Positions 26,666 to 34,768 of a stretch of DNA of 49,807 nucleotides are shown here, piece after piece. A model generated the notes under the pieces. It was not told where the DNA came from. It saw only the letters and a program-made list of their open reading frames with translations, and searched no databases. The DNA is from Mycobacterium sp. 1245805.9. GTDB lineage: Bacteria; Actinomycetota; Actinomycetes; Mycobacteriales; Mycobacteriaceae. Both the position numbers and the translations under genes were made by a program. The stretch's first letter is position 1. Each line of letters begins with the position of its first letter. Location: assembly GCF_001672915.1 (NCBI RefSeq), contig NZ_LZKR01000121.1, positions 1 to 49,807 on the forward strand. The letters are read 5' to 3'.

Positions 26666-26703
26666 GGGCGCCGCGGCGGCGAACTTCCTACGCCGCGGCG
26701 CCC
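26666..26703. terminator. Perfect 13-bp hairpin after lpqN
   Basis: GGGCGCCGCGGCG and CGCCGCGGCGCCC pair without mismatch around a 12-nt loop, 17 nt after the lpqN stop. No U-tract follows, as usual for intrinsic-like terminators in mycobacteria. It ends 9 nt before the -10-like TACGGT of the next gene. Confidence 0.75.
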
Positions 26704-26724
26704 GATTGGCCTTACGGTGTTGGC

Positions 26725-27210
26725 ATGACAGAACAGTCGCACGCGATAGACGCCGGGCACCCACCGTCGGCGGTCCTGCGCCTCGTCAACCCCGTGCTCG
26801 GGTTCCTGCTCCGCACCCCGCTCGCCGGGCCCGCACGCAAGCAGCTGATGGTGCTGAGCTTCACCGGGCGAAAGACGGGGCGGCCGTTCACAATTCCCGT
26901 CAGCGCCCACGTAATCGACAATGATCTGTATGCCCTGACGGGCGCCCCGTGGAAGCAGAACTTCCGCGGCGGCGCGGCCGCCACCGTCGTCTATGACGGC
27001 AAGACCACGGCCATGCGCGGCGAGCTCATCCGCGACCGCGCGATCGTCTCCGACCTTTTCCACCGCTGCGCCGAGTCCTACGGCGTGCAGCGCGCTCAGC
27101 GAATGATCGGGCTGAAGTTCCGCGACCCGCGCATCCCGACCCGCGAAGAGTTCGCCGAAGCCGTCGACCGGATGCACCTGGGCGCGGTCCGCTTCACTGC
27201 GGCCGACTAG
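26725..27210 (+). CDS. Deazaflavin (F420)-type nitroreductase/oxidoreductase
   Basis: A 161-residue single split beta-barrel protein of the mycobacterial FDOR/Ddn-related group (PF04075). Visible landmarks are LMVLSFTGRKTGRPFTIPVSA near the middle, typical of this family, and DLYALTGAPWKQNFRGG. Relatives use reduced F420, or bind heme or fatty acids; the cofactor cannot be decided here. TACGGT sits exactly 6 nt before the ATG, fitting a leaderless transcript. Its 3' end overlaps that of the convergent PAS-ANTAR gene by 17 nt. Confidence 0.75.
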   Translation: MTEQSHAIDAGHPPSAVLRLVNPVLGFLLRTPLAGPARKQLMVLSFTGRKTGRPFTIPVSAHVIDNDLYALTGAPWKQNFRGGAAATVVYDGKTTAMRGELIRDRAIVSDLFHRCAESYGVQRAQRMIGLKFRDPRIPTREEFAEAVDRMHLGAVRFTAAD

Positions 27211-27874
27211 TCGCGCGCTGATGCGCGGTGAGCAGCTGCTGGTCGAATCGCGAGTGCGAGGTGATGGCCTCCCGGCCCAGCGCGGCGAAGTCCTCGACGA
27301 TCTGCCGGGCGAGCGGCCATAGCTTCATATTGCGCGCCTGGGAAAGCGATTTGAGCAGATTGAAGGCCGCGTCCTCGTCGACGCCGTAGACCAACATCAG
27401 CATGCCCTTGGCTTGGTCGATCACCCCGCGACGCTCCGCGATCGCGGCGACTTGCGCCGTGATGGCGTCCTCGGATTTCCTGGTGGACGCCGGCGTGACG
27501 TCGATGTAGAAGCCGTGGCTTCCGATGACCTCGCCGCTCTCGTCGCAAAACTGATCGCCCACCACGACCACATGGTGCACCGCGCCGCGGGTGTCGACGA
27601 TGCGGTGCCGCGCGCTGAACGGCTGCCGATTCTTGACCATGTCATCGATGGTCGCGGCCACCTGGCGACGATCGTCGGGGTGCTTGTGGGCCAACACCAG
27701 CTCGGTAGTCGGCGTCACCGTTCCGGGTTCGTAGCCGTGCATGTGCTGCACCTGCTCGGACCATTCCCAGCGTTGGTCCTCGAAATAGAAGCGGTACCAG
27801 CCGGCGCGCTGCGGTGTACCGCCCGCCAGCGCCTGTTCGACGGCCGCGGCTTGGCCGTCTAATTCCCTGGCCAT
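27194..27874 (-). CDS. PAS and ANTAR domain regulator
   Basis: A 226-residue protein with an N-terminal PAS fold (about residues 22-125; YRFYFEDQRWEWSEQVQHMH, HPDDR, GSHGFYIDVTP) and a C-terminal ANTAR RNA-binding domain (about 140-200; AIAERRGVIDQAKGMLM, then VDEDAAFNLLKSLSQARN). ANTAR proteins bind twin hairpins in nascent RNA and prevent termination. The PAS part probably senses a small ligand or redox state. It begins 16 nt inside the upstream zinc-ribbon gene, so the two are translationally coupled and may work together. Many mycobacteria carry several such PAS-ANTAR genes. Confidence 0.88.
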   Translation of the reverse strand: MARELDGQAAAVEQALAGGTPQRAGWYRFYFEDQRWEWSEQVQHMHGYEPGTVTPTTELVLAHKHPDDRRQVAATIDDMVKNRQPFSARHRIVDTRGAVHHVVVVGDQFCDESGEVIGSHGFYIDVTPASTRKSEDAITAQVAAIAERRGVIDQAKGMLMLVYGVDEDAAFNLLKSLSQARNMKLWPLARQIVEDFAALGREAITSHSRFDQQLLTAHQRATSRPQ

Positions 27875-28185
27875 GGCGTGCGCTTCCGCAAGAGGGCGTC
27901 ACTTTCCTGCAGACGACGCTCCGACATCTGACACAGTTCGCGGGACCGATCGACCTGCTGCCGCGCGCGCTGCAAGGACGTGGCGACGGAAAGCCGCAGC
28001 AACCTGCTGGCCTCCGTGCCGGCCCGGGTCGGCGTGAAGCTTCGCCGGAGCCTTTCGCGCAGCACCGCGGTGCGTTGGGCCGTTCGCGCCCGATGAGCCT
28101 TCTGCCGGCACGCCGAAGAGCAGTAGATCGCGTCGGACCGGCCGGAGAACCCGGCGCCGCACATCGGGCACGCACCCCTGGTCAT
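27859..28185 (-). CDS. Small zinc-ribbon-like protein upstream of PAS-ANTAR gene
   Basis: A 108-residue basic protein. Residues 5-30 hold CPMCGAGFSGRSDAIYCSSA followed by a further Cys and a Gln-Lys-Ala-His run, giving a Cys4 ribbon (CxxC...CxxxC). The rest is predicted helical and Arg-rich (RTAVLRERLRRSF; SLQRARQQVDRSRELCQMSE), perhaps coiled-coil. I do not recognise a specific function; the shape suggests a nucleic-acid-binding or partner protein for the PAS-ANTAR regulator it overlaps. TAACTT lies 7 nt before the ATG, so the transcript may be leaderless and this gene may head a two-gene operon. Confidence 0.7.
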   Translation of the reverse strand: MTRGACPMCGAGFSGRSDAIYCSSACRQKAHRARTAQRTAVLRERLRRSFTPTRAGTEASRLLRLSVATSLQRARQQVDRSRELCQMSERRLQESDALLRKRTPWPGN

Positions 28186-28225
28186 AGCCGTTAAGTTACA
28201 GCTATGGCCGCCGTGACGGCTAGCG

Positions 28226-28987
28226 TCACCGCTGTCGGCGGTTGCGCTCGGCCACCCTGCTGAAGGCCTGGTCCAGGCCTGCGGCGGGGGCCTGCGAGCC
28301 GGCGATGCTCAGCTCGGCCGCGAGCGCGGGTTCGACGACGGCCGCCGATCCGCGTCGGTAGATCTCCTTGAGCCCCCGCATGGTGGCCGTCGGCACGGCC
28401 GCGATCTGGGCGGCCAGCTCGAGCGCGCGGGGCAGCAGGTCGGCGTGGGCGACGACCTCGGTGACCAACCCGATCTGTTCGGCCCGGCGGGCGTCGACGA
28501 TTTCCCCCGTCATCGACATGCGGCGCGCCATTGCCGCGCCGACGACCTGCGGCAGCCGGGCGGTCATGCCCCCGCCGGGCAGGATGCCCACGTGCGCGTG
28601 GGTGTCGCCGAAGATGGCGCGCTCCGAGGCGATCAGAAAGTCGCAACCGAGCGCGATTTCGAGGCCGGCGGTAAACGCCGGGCCGTTGACGGCGCCGATG
28701 ACCGGCGTGCGCATCTCGCCGACGCGGGTGACGCAGTTGTGCGATTCGTACACCTCGAAGTAGTCCCGGCCCCCGGCCGCCGCCTCCTTCAGATCGACCC
28801 CCGCGCAGAACGCGGGGTCGGCACCCGTCAGCACGACGACGGCCACGCCGTCGTCGTCGTCGGCGGCGCACAGCGCGTCGAACAGGGACTCAACGAGGCT
28901 GCGGCCCAACGCGTTACGCGTGTCGGGCCGGTTGAGGGTCAGCACGCGAACGCCGTCGTGGTCGGCCGACGCCAGGGGCTCCGTCAT
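28226..28987 (-). CDS. Enoyl-CoA hydratase/isomerase family protein
   Basis: Crotonase-fold enzyme of 253 residues, with LTLNRPDTRNALGRSLVESL, TGADPAFCAGVDLKE (first oxyanion-hole loop), GAVNGPAFTAGLEIALGCDF (second loop) and DTHAHVGILPGGGMTARLPQ. The ATG overlaps the galK TAA by one base (TAATG), so it is translated with the galactose genes, an odd partnership. Its substrate cannot be inferred; it is not close to the EchA3-like protein earlier in the window. Confidence 0.85.
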   Translation of the reverse strand: MTEPLASADHDGVRVLTLNRPDTRNALGRSLVESLFDALCAADDDDGVAVVVLTGADPAFCAGVDLKEAAAGGRDYFEVYESHNCVTRVGEMRTPVIGAVNGPAFTAGLEIALGCDFLIASERAIFGDTHAHVGILPGGGMTARLPQVVGAAMARRMSMTGEIVDARRAEQIGLVTEVVAHADLLPRALELAAQIAAVPTATMRGLKEIYRRGSAAVVEPALAAELSIAGSQAPAAGLDQAFSRVAERNRRQR

Positions 28988-30081
28988 TATTCCCCCTCCA
29001 GCGCCGCGCCGGCGCCCGCACGGGTCCGGGTGATGATCGGGCGCGGGTGACCGGCGGCGAGCGCCGTCCGCCGCACCGAATCGGCGACCGCGTCCGCCCG
29101 GCGCTCCGGCACCAACGCGATCACGCAGCCGCCGAACCCGCCGCCGGTCATCCGGGCGCCGAGAGCGCCGGCGCCCACCGCGGTGTCGGCGATCAGGTCG
29201 ATGTGTTCGGTGGTGATCTGGAAGTCGTCGCGCATGGAGACATGCGAGGAGGTCAGGATGTGGCCCGCTTCGATGAAATCCGAATCACCCAATGCCGCAA
29301 CGAAATCCAGCACCCTGCCGTTCTCGGTGAGGACGTGGCGCGCGCGGCGGGCATCGATCGGGTTGCCGACGGCGCCCAACTCCGCGCGCCCGCGATCCCA
29401 GACTTCCCGCAACGACGACGCGCGCAGGTCGGCGGCCGCGCGCTCGCAGGACTTGCGGCGGGCGGCGTATTCGCCGCCGGCGTGGCTGTGCCGGGCCCGG
29501 GAGTCGATCAGCAGCAGCGCGACCCCCGACGCTTCGGGGTCGAAGGCCACCGGCGTGAGGCTGAGGTCGTGAAAGTCGATCAGCAGCGCCGTCGACGGTT
29601 GCCCGAACAGCGAGGCCAGCTGGTCGAGCAAACCCGTTGGCGCGCCGACGTAGTCGTTCTCGGCGCGCTGGGCCAGCCGCGCCTGCTCCTTTTCGTCGAT
29701 GCGCATGCCGGCGGCCGCCGCGATCGCGCCCAGGACCGCGCATTCCAGCGCCGCCGACGAGGACAAGCCCGATCCCATCTCGACGTCGCTGGTGATCCAC
29801 ATCGTGCCGCCGGGTATCGGCTGGCCGGTTTGACGCAGCGCCCACACCACCCCGGCGACGTAGGCGGCCCAGTCGGTCACCTGGCCGGGGAAGGTGTCGA
29901 GCGGAAACCGCACCGCGCCCTGCGCGCGCTGGCTGTGCACGGTGATTCCATCGGTGCGGTCGGGGGTGAAGGTCACCACGGTGCGCTGCGGCAGCGCGAT
30001 CGGCAGCGCGAAGCCGAGGTTGTAGTCGGTGTGCTCGCCGATCAGGTTGACCCGCCCGGGAGCGGCGTAGCGGACCGTCAT
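28987..30081 (-). CDS. galK: Galactokinase
   Basis: GHMP kinase of 364 residues that phosphorylates galactose at C1 with ATP, the first Leloir step. It shows [21 protein letters not shown] (galactokinase signature, about residue 9), the ATP-binding GSGLSSSA (103-110) and C-terminal [13 protein letters not shown]. The ATG at 30081 overlaps the galT TGA by 4 nt; a longer frame upstream belongs to galT. All motifs are intact. Confidence 0.96.
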   Translation of the reverse strand: MTVRYAAPGRVNLIGEHTDYNLGFALPIALPQRTVVTFTPDRTDGITVHSQRAQGAVRFPLDTFPGQVTDWAAYVAGVVWALRQTGQPIPGGTMWITSDVEMGSGLSSSAALECAVLGAIAAAAGMRIDEKEQARLAQRAENDYVGAPTGLLDQLASLFGQPSTALLIDFHDLSLTPVAFDPEASGVALLLIDSRARHSHAGGEYAARRKSCERAAADLRASSLREVWDRGRAELGAVGNPIDARRARHVLTENGRVLDFVAALGDSDFIEAGHILTSSHVSMRDDFQITTEHIDLIADTAVGAGALGARMTGGGFGGCVIALVPERRADAVADSVRRTALAAGHPRPIITRTRAGAGAALEGE

Positions 30082-31172
30082 CCAAGCTCCCGCAGTCGCG
30101 CGGCCACGGCCTCGGGCGTGACGTCGCTGATGAACGCGTCCATCGCCGACTCGGAGGCCGCCAGGTACTTGAGCTTGGTCGCGCTGCGCCGGATCGACAT
30201 CAGCTCGACGTGGAAGTAGCCATCGGCCTGGGCGTCGGTGGCGGCGAACTGATGCAGCGCCGAGATGTAGGGCAGCGGGGCCGAATACATGCGGTCGAAC
30301 CGCCCCAGCACGGCGAGGTAGAGGTGCGCGAACGCATCGAGTTCGTCCTCGCCGAGCTCGACGAGGTTGTGCACGAACCGGTTCGGGTAGATGTGCACCT
30401 CGACCGGCCAGCGCGCCGCGAACGGCACGAACGCCGTGAACAGCTCGGTGCGCGCGACGATGCGGGAGCCGTCGGCCACCTCGCGCGCCAGCAGGTCGGC
30501 AAAGAGGTTGGAGCCGTGGCGAATTCGATGCTCGCGCGCCTGCGCCAGCATGGCCGCGGCCCGCGGCGTCAGGAAGGGGTAGCCGTAGATCTGGCCGTGC
30601 GGGTGGGTCAGCGTCACCCCGATCTCCTCGCCGCGGTTTTCGAAACAGAACACCTGCTCGATGCCCGGCGTGGCCATCAGGTCCGCGGTGCGGTGCCGCC
30701 ACGCCTCGACGACCAGCCGGGCGTGCGCTGGTTCCAACTCCGCGAACGACCCGGCGTGGTCGCTGGAAAAGCAGATCACCTCGCAGCGGCCGCGGCCCGG
30801 CGCCCAGACGAAGCCGTCACCGGCGGGCGCACCGACGGGCTGCCCGTCGCCCGACAGGCTCGGGAACCGGTTTTCGAACACCACGACGTCGTAGTCGGGG
30901 GCGGGCACCTCGCTGGTCAGGCCGGTCGGTCCGGGGCACAGCGGGCACTGGTCGGGGGGCGGCTTGTAGGTGCGGTCCTGGCGCAGCGCCGCGACGATCA
31001 CCCATTGCCCGGTCGCGCGGTCGAACCGCAGCTGCGAGGAGTCCGGCGCCCGCGGTGGCAACGGCCTGCGGTCCTCGACCGGCGCCGGGCGGTGGCCGGG
31101 CAGCGCGAAGAACAGGAGGTCCCGGCCGTCGGCCAGCGTTGCCCGCGTAGGCGCCCTCACGACGTCGAACAC
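30078..31172 (-). CDS. galT: Galactose-1-phosphate uridylyltransferase
   Basis: Transfers UMP from UDP-glucose to galactose-1-phosphate, second step of the Leloir pathway. The 364-residue product is full length: Zn-binding CPLC (76-79), [10 protein letters not shown], and the active-site HPHGQ (190-194), in which His192 would form the uridylyl intermediate. The C-terminal [20 protein letters not shown] closes the fold. It heads the operon galT-galK-enoyl-CoA hydratase. In M. tuberculosis H37Rv galT is annotated as two pieces (galTa, galTb); here it is one uninterrupted gene. Confidence 0.95.
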   Translation of the reverse strand: MFDVVRAPTRATLADGRDLLFFALPGHRPAPVEDRRPLPPRAPDSSQLRFDRATGQWVIVAALRQDRTYKPPPDQCPLCPGPTGLTSEVPAPDYDVVVFENRFPSLSGDGQPVGAPAGDGFVWAPGRGRCEVICFSSDHAGSFAELEPAHARLVVEAWRHRTADLMATPGIEQVFCFENRGEEIGVTLTHPHGQIYGYPFLTPRAAAMLAQAREHRIRHGSNLFADLLAREVADGSRIVARTELFTAFVPFAARWPVEVHIYPNRFVHNLVELGEDELDAFAHLYLAVLGRFDRMYSAPLPYISALHQFAATDAQADGYFHVELMSIRRSATKLKYLAASESAMDAFISDVTPEAVAARLRELG

Positions 31173-31210
31173 TAGCGTGGGCCGCCCGGCGCGGTTCGGG
31201 TAACCATGGG

Positions 31211-33427
31211 GTGTCCGGCCGACGAGGGGGTCATCTGATCACTGTTCTTTACCAACGGGCCCGAGACTGGTGGATCGGGTCGGATCCGGGCCTGCTGCGG
31301 CTGCGGATGGCGACGAGGACCACGGCGGCACTCGGTTGTTCGCTGCTGATCATGTACCTGGTGACCAAGGCGGCGGGCCAGCCGTTGACGGTCGCCCTGC
31401 TCGGCGTCGTCATCATCATGGTCGCGGCGCGATCGGTCAACGAGCCCGACCCGCGTCGGCAGCGGGTCACCATGGCGCTGCTGCCGCTGCCCGCCACGGC
31501 GTCCATCACCGCCGCCGCGGCGCTCGCGCCGCACCCCATCGCCGGCGACGCCGCGTTCGTTGCCGTGGTGTTCGCCGCGGTCTACATCCGCCGCTTCGGG
31601 CCCCGCGGGAGGGCGTTGGGCATGGTCGCGTTCATGTCCTATTTCTTCACTCTCTATCTGCGAGCGAGCATTTCGGAGTTGCCCTGGATGATCGGCGCGG
31701 TGCTGGTCGGGACGCTGTGCACGTTCGTCATGAGCGCCTATGTCCTGCCCGACCGGCCCGAACGCGTGCTGCGGGCCACCGTTCGCGCGTTGCGGGCGCG
31801 GATGGCGATCGTCGTCGACACCACCGCCGACGCGGTGCGCACCGGCCGGTTGGACCAACGGCGCCGCCGCCGGATGCGCGCCCGCACCATCCGGCTCAAC
31901 GAGACGGCCCTGATGGTGCAGGGCCAGATCGAGGACAAGGCAGATCCCGCCGTGCTCTGGCCAGGGGTCACCAGCGAGCAGCTGGCCCCGTGGCTGTTCG
32001 ACGCCGAGCTGGCGATCGAATGGGTCGCCACGGCGGGCCGACGGGCGGCCGTCCTCTCCGCCGACATTCCAACCCATGCCCGCGTCGAGCTGGTCGGGGC
32101 GCTGGCGCAGCTGGCGCGGGCGATCCGCACGGCGGAGGCCGGCGGCCTGCGCCGGGCCGCGAGCCGGGCGCAGCGGATCCTCGACGAGCACGCGGACGTC
32201 GCCGCCGTGCGCCGGCTGGCGCTGGCAATCATCAATGCGGCCCGGGCGACGGCCGAGGTCCGTGCCGTCGTCGAGGGCGCCGCCGCCGCGCGGGCCGGCG
32301 CGCTTCAGGGCGCCGAGGAGCTGCCGCCCCCGGCGCCGGGCGGCGCCGACGTGGGCGAGACCACCGAACAGGGCCTGCGCCCCACCACCCGGCAGGCCAT
32401 CCAGGTGTCGGTCGCCGCGTCGCTGGCCATCCTCACCGGTGAGCTGGTGTCCCCGGCCCGCTGGTACTGGGCGGTGATCGCGGCGTTCGTGATCTTCGCC
32501 GGCACCAACTCCTGGGGCGAAACGCTGACCAAGGGTTGGCAGCGGCTGCTGGGCACCCTGCTGGGCGTGCCCTGCGGCGTGCTGGTGGCCACGCTGTTCA
32601 CCGGGAACACCACCGCCTCGCTGGTGGCGATCTTCGTCTGCCTGTTCTGCGCCTTCTATTTCATGACCGTCACGTACAGCCTGATGACCTTCTGGATCAC
32701 CACGACGCTGGCGCTGCTGTATGGTCTGCTGGGCCAATTCTCGTTCGGGGTGCTGATGCTTCGGATCGAAGAGACGGCGATCGGGGCGGTCATCGGCGTG
32801 GCGGTGGCGATCCTGGTGCTGCCCACCCACACCCGGACGACCATCCGCACGGACAGCCGCGCGTTCTTGACCGCCTTGTCCGCGCTGATCGAAATTTCCA
32901 CGGCGACGATGTTCGGCGGCGACGAGACGGTGAGCCCGACCGAGCAGGCGCGCCAACTCGACCGGGCGCTGCAGCAGTTCCGGGTCAGCGCCAAGCCGCT
33001 GCTGGCCGGGGTGGCCGGGCTGGCCAGCCGGCGCAGCATCCGGCGGGCGTTGCGGATTTTCGCCGCGTGCGATCGTCACGGGCGAAGCCTGGCGCGCAGC
33101 GCCGAGCAGTACCAGGACCCGATCGGATCAGAAAGCCTGGCAACCGATTTCATGGCGGCGGCGGCGCAGACCCGAAGCAACATCGACGCACTGTGCGCCG
33201 TGATCGACGGCGCCGAGGGCGTGCGGGTCAACTCGGCGACCGACGATCTCGACGCCGCCGAGACCGCGGCCCGGCAGCAGGACGGCGAGGGCGAGCCCGG
33301 CGCCGATGCGCGGCGGTTCCTCACCGCGGTGCACGCGCTTCGCCAAATCGATCGGGCCATCATCACCGGGGCCACTAACCTCGGCGCGCGCGACGGCTAC
33401 AAGGTTCCGAGCCCCGCGGCGCGCTGA
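31211..33427 (+). CDS. FUSC-family inner-membrane protein (putative aromatic-acid exporter)
   Basis: A 738-residue protein with two membrane blocks. The first is helices about residues 35-175 (TTAALGCSLLIMYLVTKAAG onward); the second is the FUSC-like block about 395-540 (RQAIQVSVAASLAILTGELV, then WYWAVIAAFVIFAGTNSWGE and RLLGTLLGVPCGVLVATLF). Soluble helical segments follow each. The family includes YccS, FusC and AaeB, which export aromatic acids or unknown envelope substrates. The GTG at 31211 is 38 nt from the divergent galT start; no good ribosome-binding site is seen, so the start is uncertain. Confidence 0.82.
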   Translation: MSGRRGGHLITVLYQRARDWWIGSDPGLLRLRMATRTTAALGCSLLIMYLVTKAAGQPLTVALLGVVIIMVAARSVNEPDPRRQRVTMALLPLPATASITAAAALAPHPIAGDAAFVAVVFAAVYIRRFGPRGRALGMVAFMSYFFTLYLRASISELPWMIGAVLVGTLCTFVMSAYVLPDRPERVLRATVRALRARMAIVVDTTADAVRTGRLDQRRRRRMRARTIRLNETALMVQGQIEDKADPAVLWPGVTSEQLAPWLFDAELAIEWVATAGRRAAVLSADIPTHARVELVGALAQLARAIRTAEAGGLRRAASRAQRILDEHADVAAVRRLALAIINAARATAEVRAVVEGAAAARAGALQGAEELPPPAPGGADVGETTEQGLRPTTRQAIQVSVAASLAILTGELVSPARWYWAVIAAFVIFAGTNSWGETLTKGWQRLLGTLLGVPCGVLVATLFTGNTTASLVAIFVCLFCAFYFMTVTYSLMTFWITTTLALLYGLLGQFSFGVLMLRIEETAIGAVIGVAVAILVLPTHTRTTIRTDSRAFLTALSALIEISTATMFGGDETVSPTEQARQLDRALQQFRVSAKPLLAGVAGLASRRSIRRALRIFAACDRHGRSLARSAEQYQDPIGSESLATDFMAAAAQTRSNIDALCAVIDGAEGVRVNSATDDLDAAETAARQQDGEGEPGADARRFLTAVHALRQIDRAIITGATNLGARDGYKVPSPAAR

Positions 33428-33430
33428 AGC

Positions 33431-33841
33431 TCACGCGTCGTCGACCCGCCGCTGGCCCAAGGCCCGGCACGCTGCTTCGTGAGTGCGCTCGGCGTTGGCC
33501 AGCAGCCGGTCTCGCACCCGTGGCCACCAAAGGATCTCGAGGGCAAAGAGTCCGACCATCAGCCACGACACCGTGGCGACCCGGGGCGTCGCAAAGACGC
33601 TGTCGATCGCCGCAAGGACAAGCAGCGCCGCGCCGCCCAACCACACCAACCACTGCCAGCGGCGTGCTTGCCGACCGGCGTCGCGCAAAGCGCCGGCATA
33701 CTCGACGGCCGCGGGTGCCAGTCGCGCCTCGGCGAGCTGGTGGCCGCGGCGCACCTCTGCAAATGCCAGGGCTGCCATGAAAACACCGGGTGGATCCCAA
33801 GGCACACCGCCCGGAACACGGGACCACCGCGCCACACCCAT
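33431..33841 (-). CDS. Two-helix membrane protein, unknown function
   Basis: A 136-residue product with two hydrophobic helices (about 63-82 and 88-105), flanked by basic segments (RQARRWQWLVW) and a charged C-terminal end. A later ATG at 33778 would leave 115 residues and still contain both helices. I recognise no family. It converges on the FUSC gene with 3 nt between stop codons. Confidence 0.55.
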   Translation of the reverse strand: MGVARWSRVPGGVPWDPPGVFMAALAFAEVRRGHQLAEARLAPAAVEYAGALRDAGRQARRWQWLVWLGGAALLVLAAIDSVFATPRVATVSWLMVGLFALEILWWPRVRDRLLANAERTHEAACRALGQRRVDDA

Positions 33842-33877
33842 GCCGGGACCAAAAGCATGCTGCGATTGTCGCGCCTG

Positions 33878-34291
33878 CTACAGCCCGGGCAAACAGAGGG
33901 GAAAGTAGCAGGGCTGGTTGGGCCCCTGGGCTTTCCGGGTGAGGTCCAGCAACCTGATGATCGCCATTCCCAGCATCCCTTCTATCTCCGGCTGCTGGTC
34001 GGGAGGGAGATTCCGCGTCTCCCGATCTACGACGGTGGCCTGCTGTTGCAGTCCCGTGAGTCGCTGGTTTCGCTGCGCAGGGGTGAGGCTGTCCCACGTG
34101 TCGTCCAACTCGGTGATCTGCCGCAGCAGTTCCTGTACCTCAGCCTTGGGGTCGGCCTGAGGCGAGGGTGGCTGCAGCGGGTAGAAGTGGCTCGGCGCAG
34201 GTTGCGCCGTCACGTCGGCCTCTGCGGGAGTCGCTGTCAGGATCGCGCCGACTAACAGGAGGGCCGTGATTCTCGTTGAGACGAAACGCAT
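33878..34291 (-). CDS. Secreted hypothetical protein
   Basis: A 137-residue product with an N-terminal signal peptide ending near PAEA-DV (cleavage about residue 25), a Pro-rich segment, then a helical domain (EVQELLRQITELDDTWDSL; LTGLQQQATVVDRET) and a C-terminal pair of Cys residues (PCYFPLCLPGL) that probably form a disulfide. No family assignment. It follows the gene for another small secreted protein by 16 nt, so the two may be one transcript. Confidence 0.65.
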   Translation of the reverse strand: MRFVSTRITALLLVGAILTATPAEADVTAQPAPSHFYPLQPPSPQADPKAEVQELLRQITELDDTWDSLTPAQRNQRLTGLQQQATVVDRETRNLPPDQQPEIEGMLGMAIIRLLDLTRKAQGPNQPCYFPLCLPGL

Positions 34292-34307
34292 TTGGTGTCC
34301 CTCCGCA

Positions 34308-34661
34308 CTACGGCGCGAACGCGCAGATCAATCCGAGCACCCGCTCGCATTCCTCGCGGGTGCGGAAGACGGGTGGGGGCGGTGGCGGCGGAGGTCCCTC
34401 GACGATGTTGTCGGGACAGCCACCGTAGTACCCGGGTGGACACTGCTCGTGATAGACGTGGCAGACGTTCAGGTCCCACCCGGTGGCCCGCAAACCGGGC
34501 CATACGTAGTCGCCCGGACACCAGCGCATCCCGGGCCCGTGGTAGCACCCCGTCCTCGACGAGCAGTGGTCGTCGTCGGCGCGGGCGGTGCCCGTGGGCG
34601 CCCCCGCTCCGGCCAGGGCCAAACCTGCCGAGACGAGGACTCCGGCGAGGACTCGCTTCAT
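34308..34661 (-). CDS. Small secreted Cys-rich and Pro-rich protein
   Basis: A 117-residue product from ATG 34661. A signal peptide (about residues 1-28, ending TARA-DD) precedes a mature part with eight cysteines (CSSRTGC, WCPGDYVWPGL, VCHVYHEQCPPGYYGGCPD), then a run of eight prolines and ECERVLGLICAFAP. Cys spacing suggests disulfide bonding in the envelope. Similar small DUF-type exported proteins are common in mycobacteria but I cannot name a family. The longer frame from 34691 adds ten non-signal residues and is less likely. Confidence 0.65.
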   Translation of the reverse strand: MKRVLAGVLVSAGLALAGAGAPTGTARADDDHCSSRTGCYHGPGMRWCPGDYVWPGLRATGWDLNVCHVYHEQCPPGYYGGCPDNIVEGPPPPPPPPVFRTREECERVLGLICAFAP

Positions 34662-34768
34662 GCAGTTAGGTTGTGGCACAATGCTTGCCAAATTTTCGCC
34701 GATTTCTTGCGAAATTCTTGCGTTGGCCGATGACGATGCGACTACTCGGGCCTGACAAGATTGCGGGC

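Noticed and set aside
28213..28229. GTGACG-GCTAG-CGTCAC hairpin after the enoyl-CoA hydratase
   Set aside because: The stem is only 6 bp and overlaps the stop codon; too weak to call a terminator.
28987..30702. galK extended upstream to 571 codons
   Set aside because: The extra 207 codons are an alternative frame of galT; the ATG at 30081 gives the normal N-terminal galactokinase motif.
31172..33079. Long minus-strand ORF opposite the FUSC gene
   Set aside because: Composition is Arg/Gly/His/Gln-rich with no domain; the opposite strand encodes a well-formed membrane protein.
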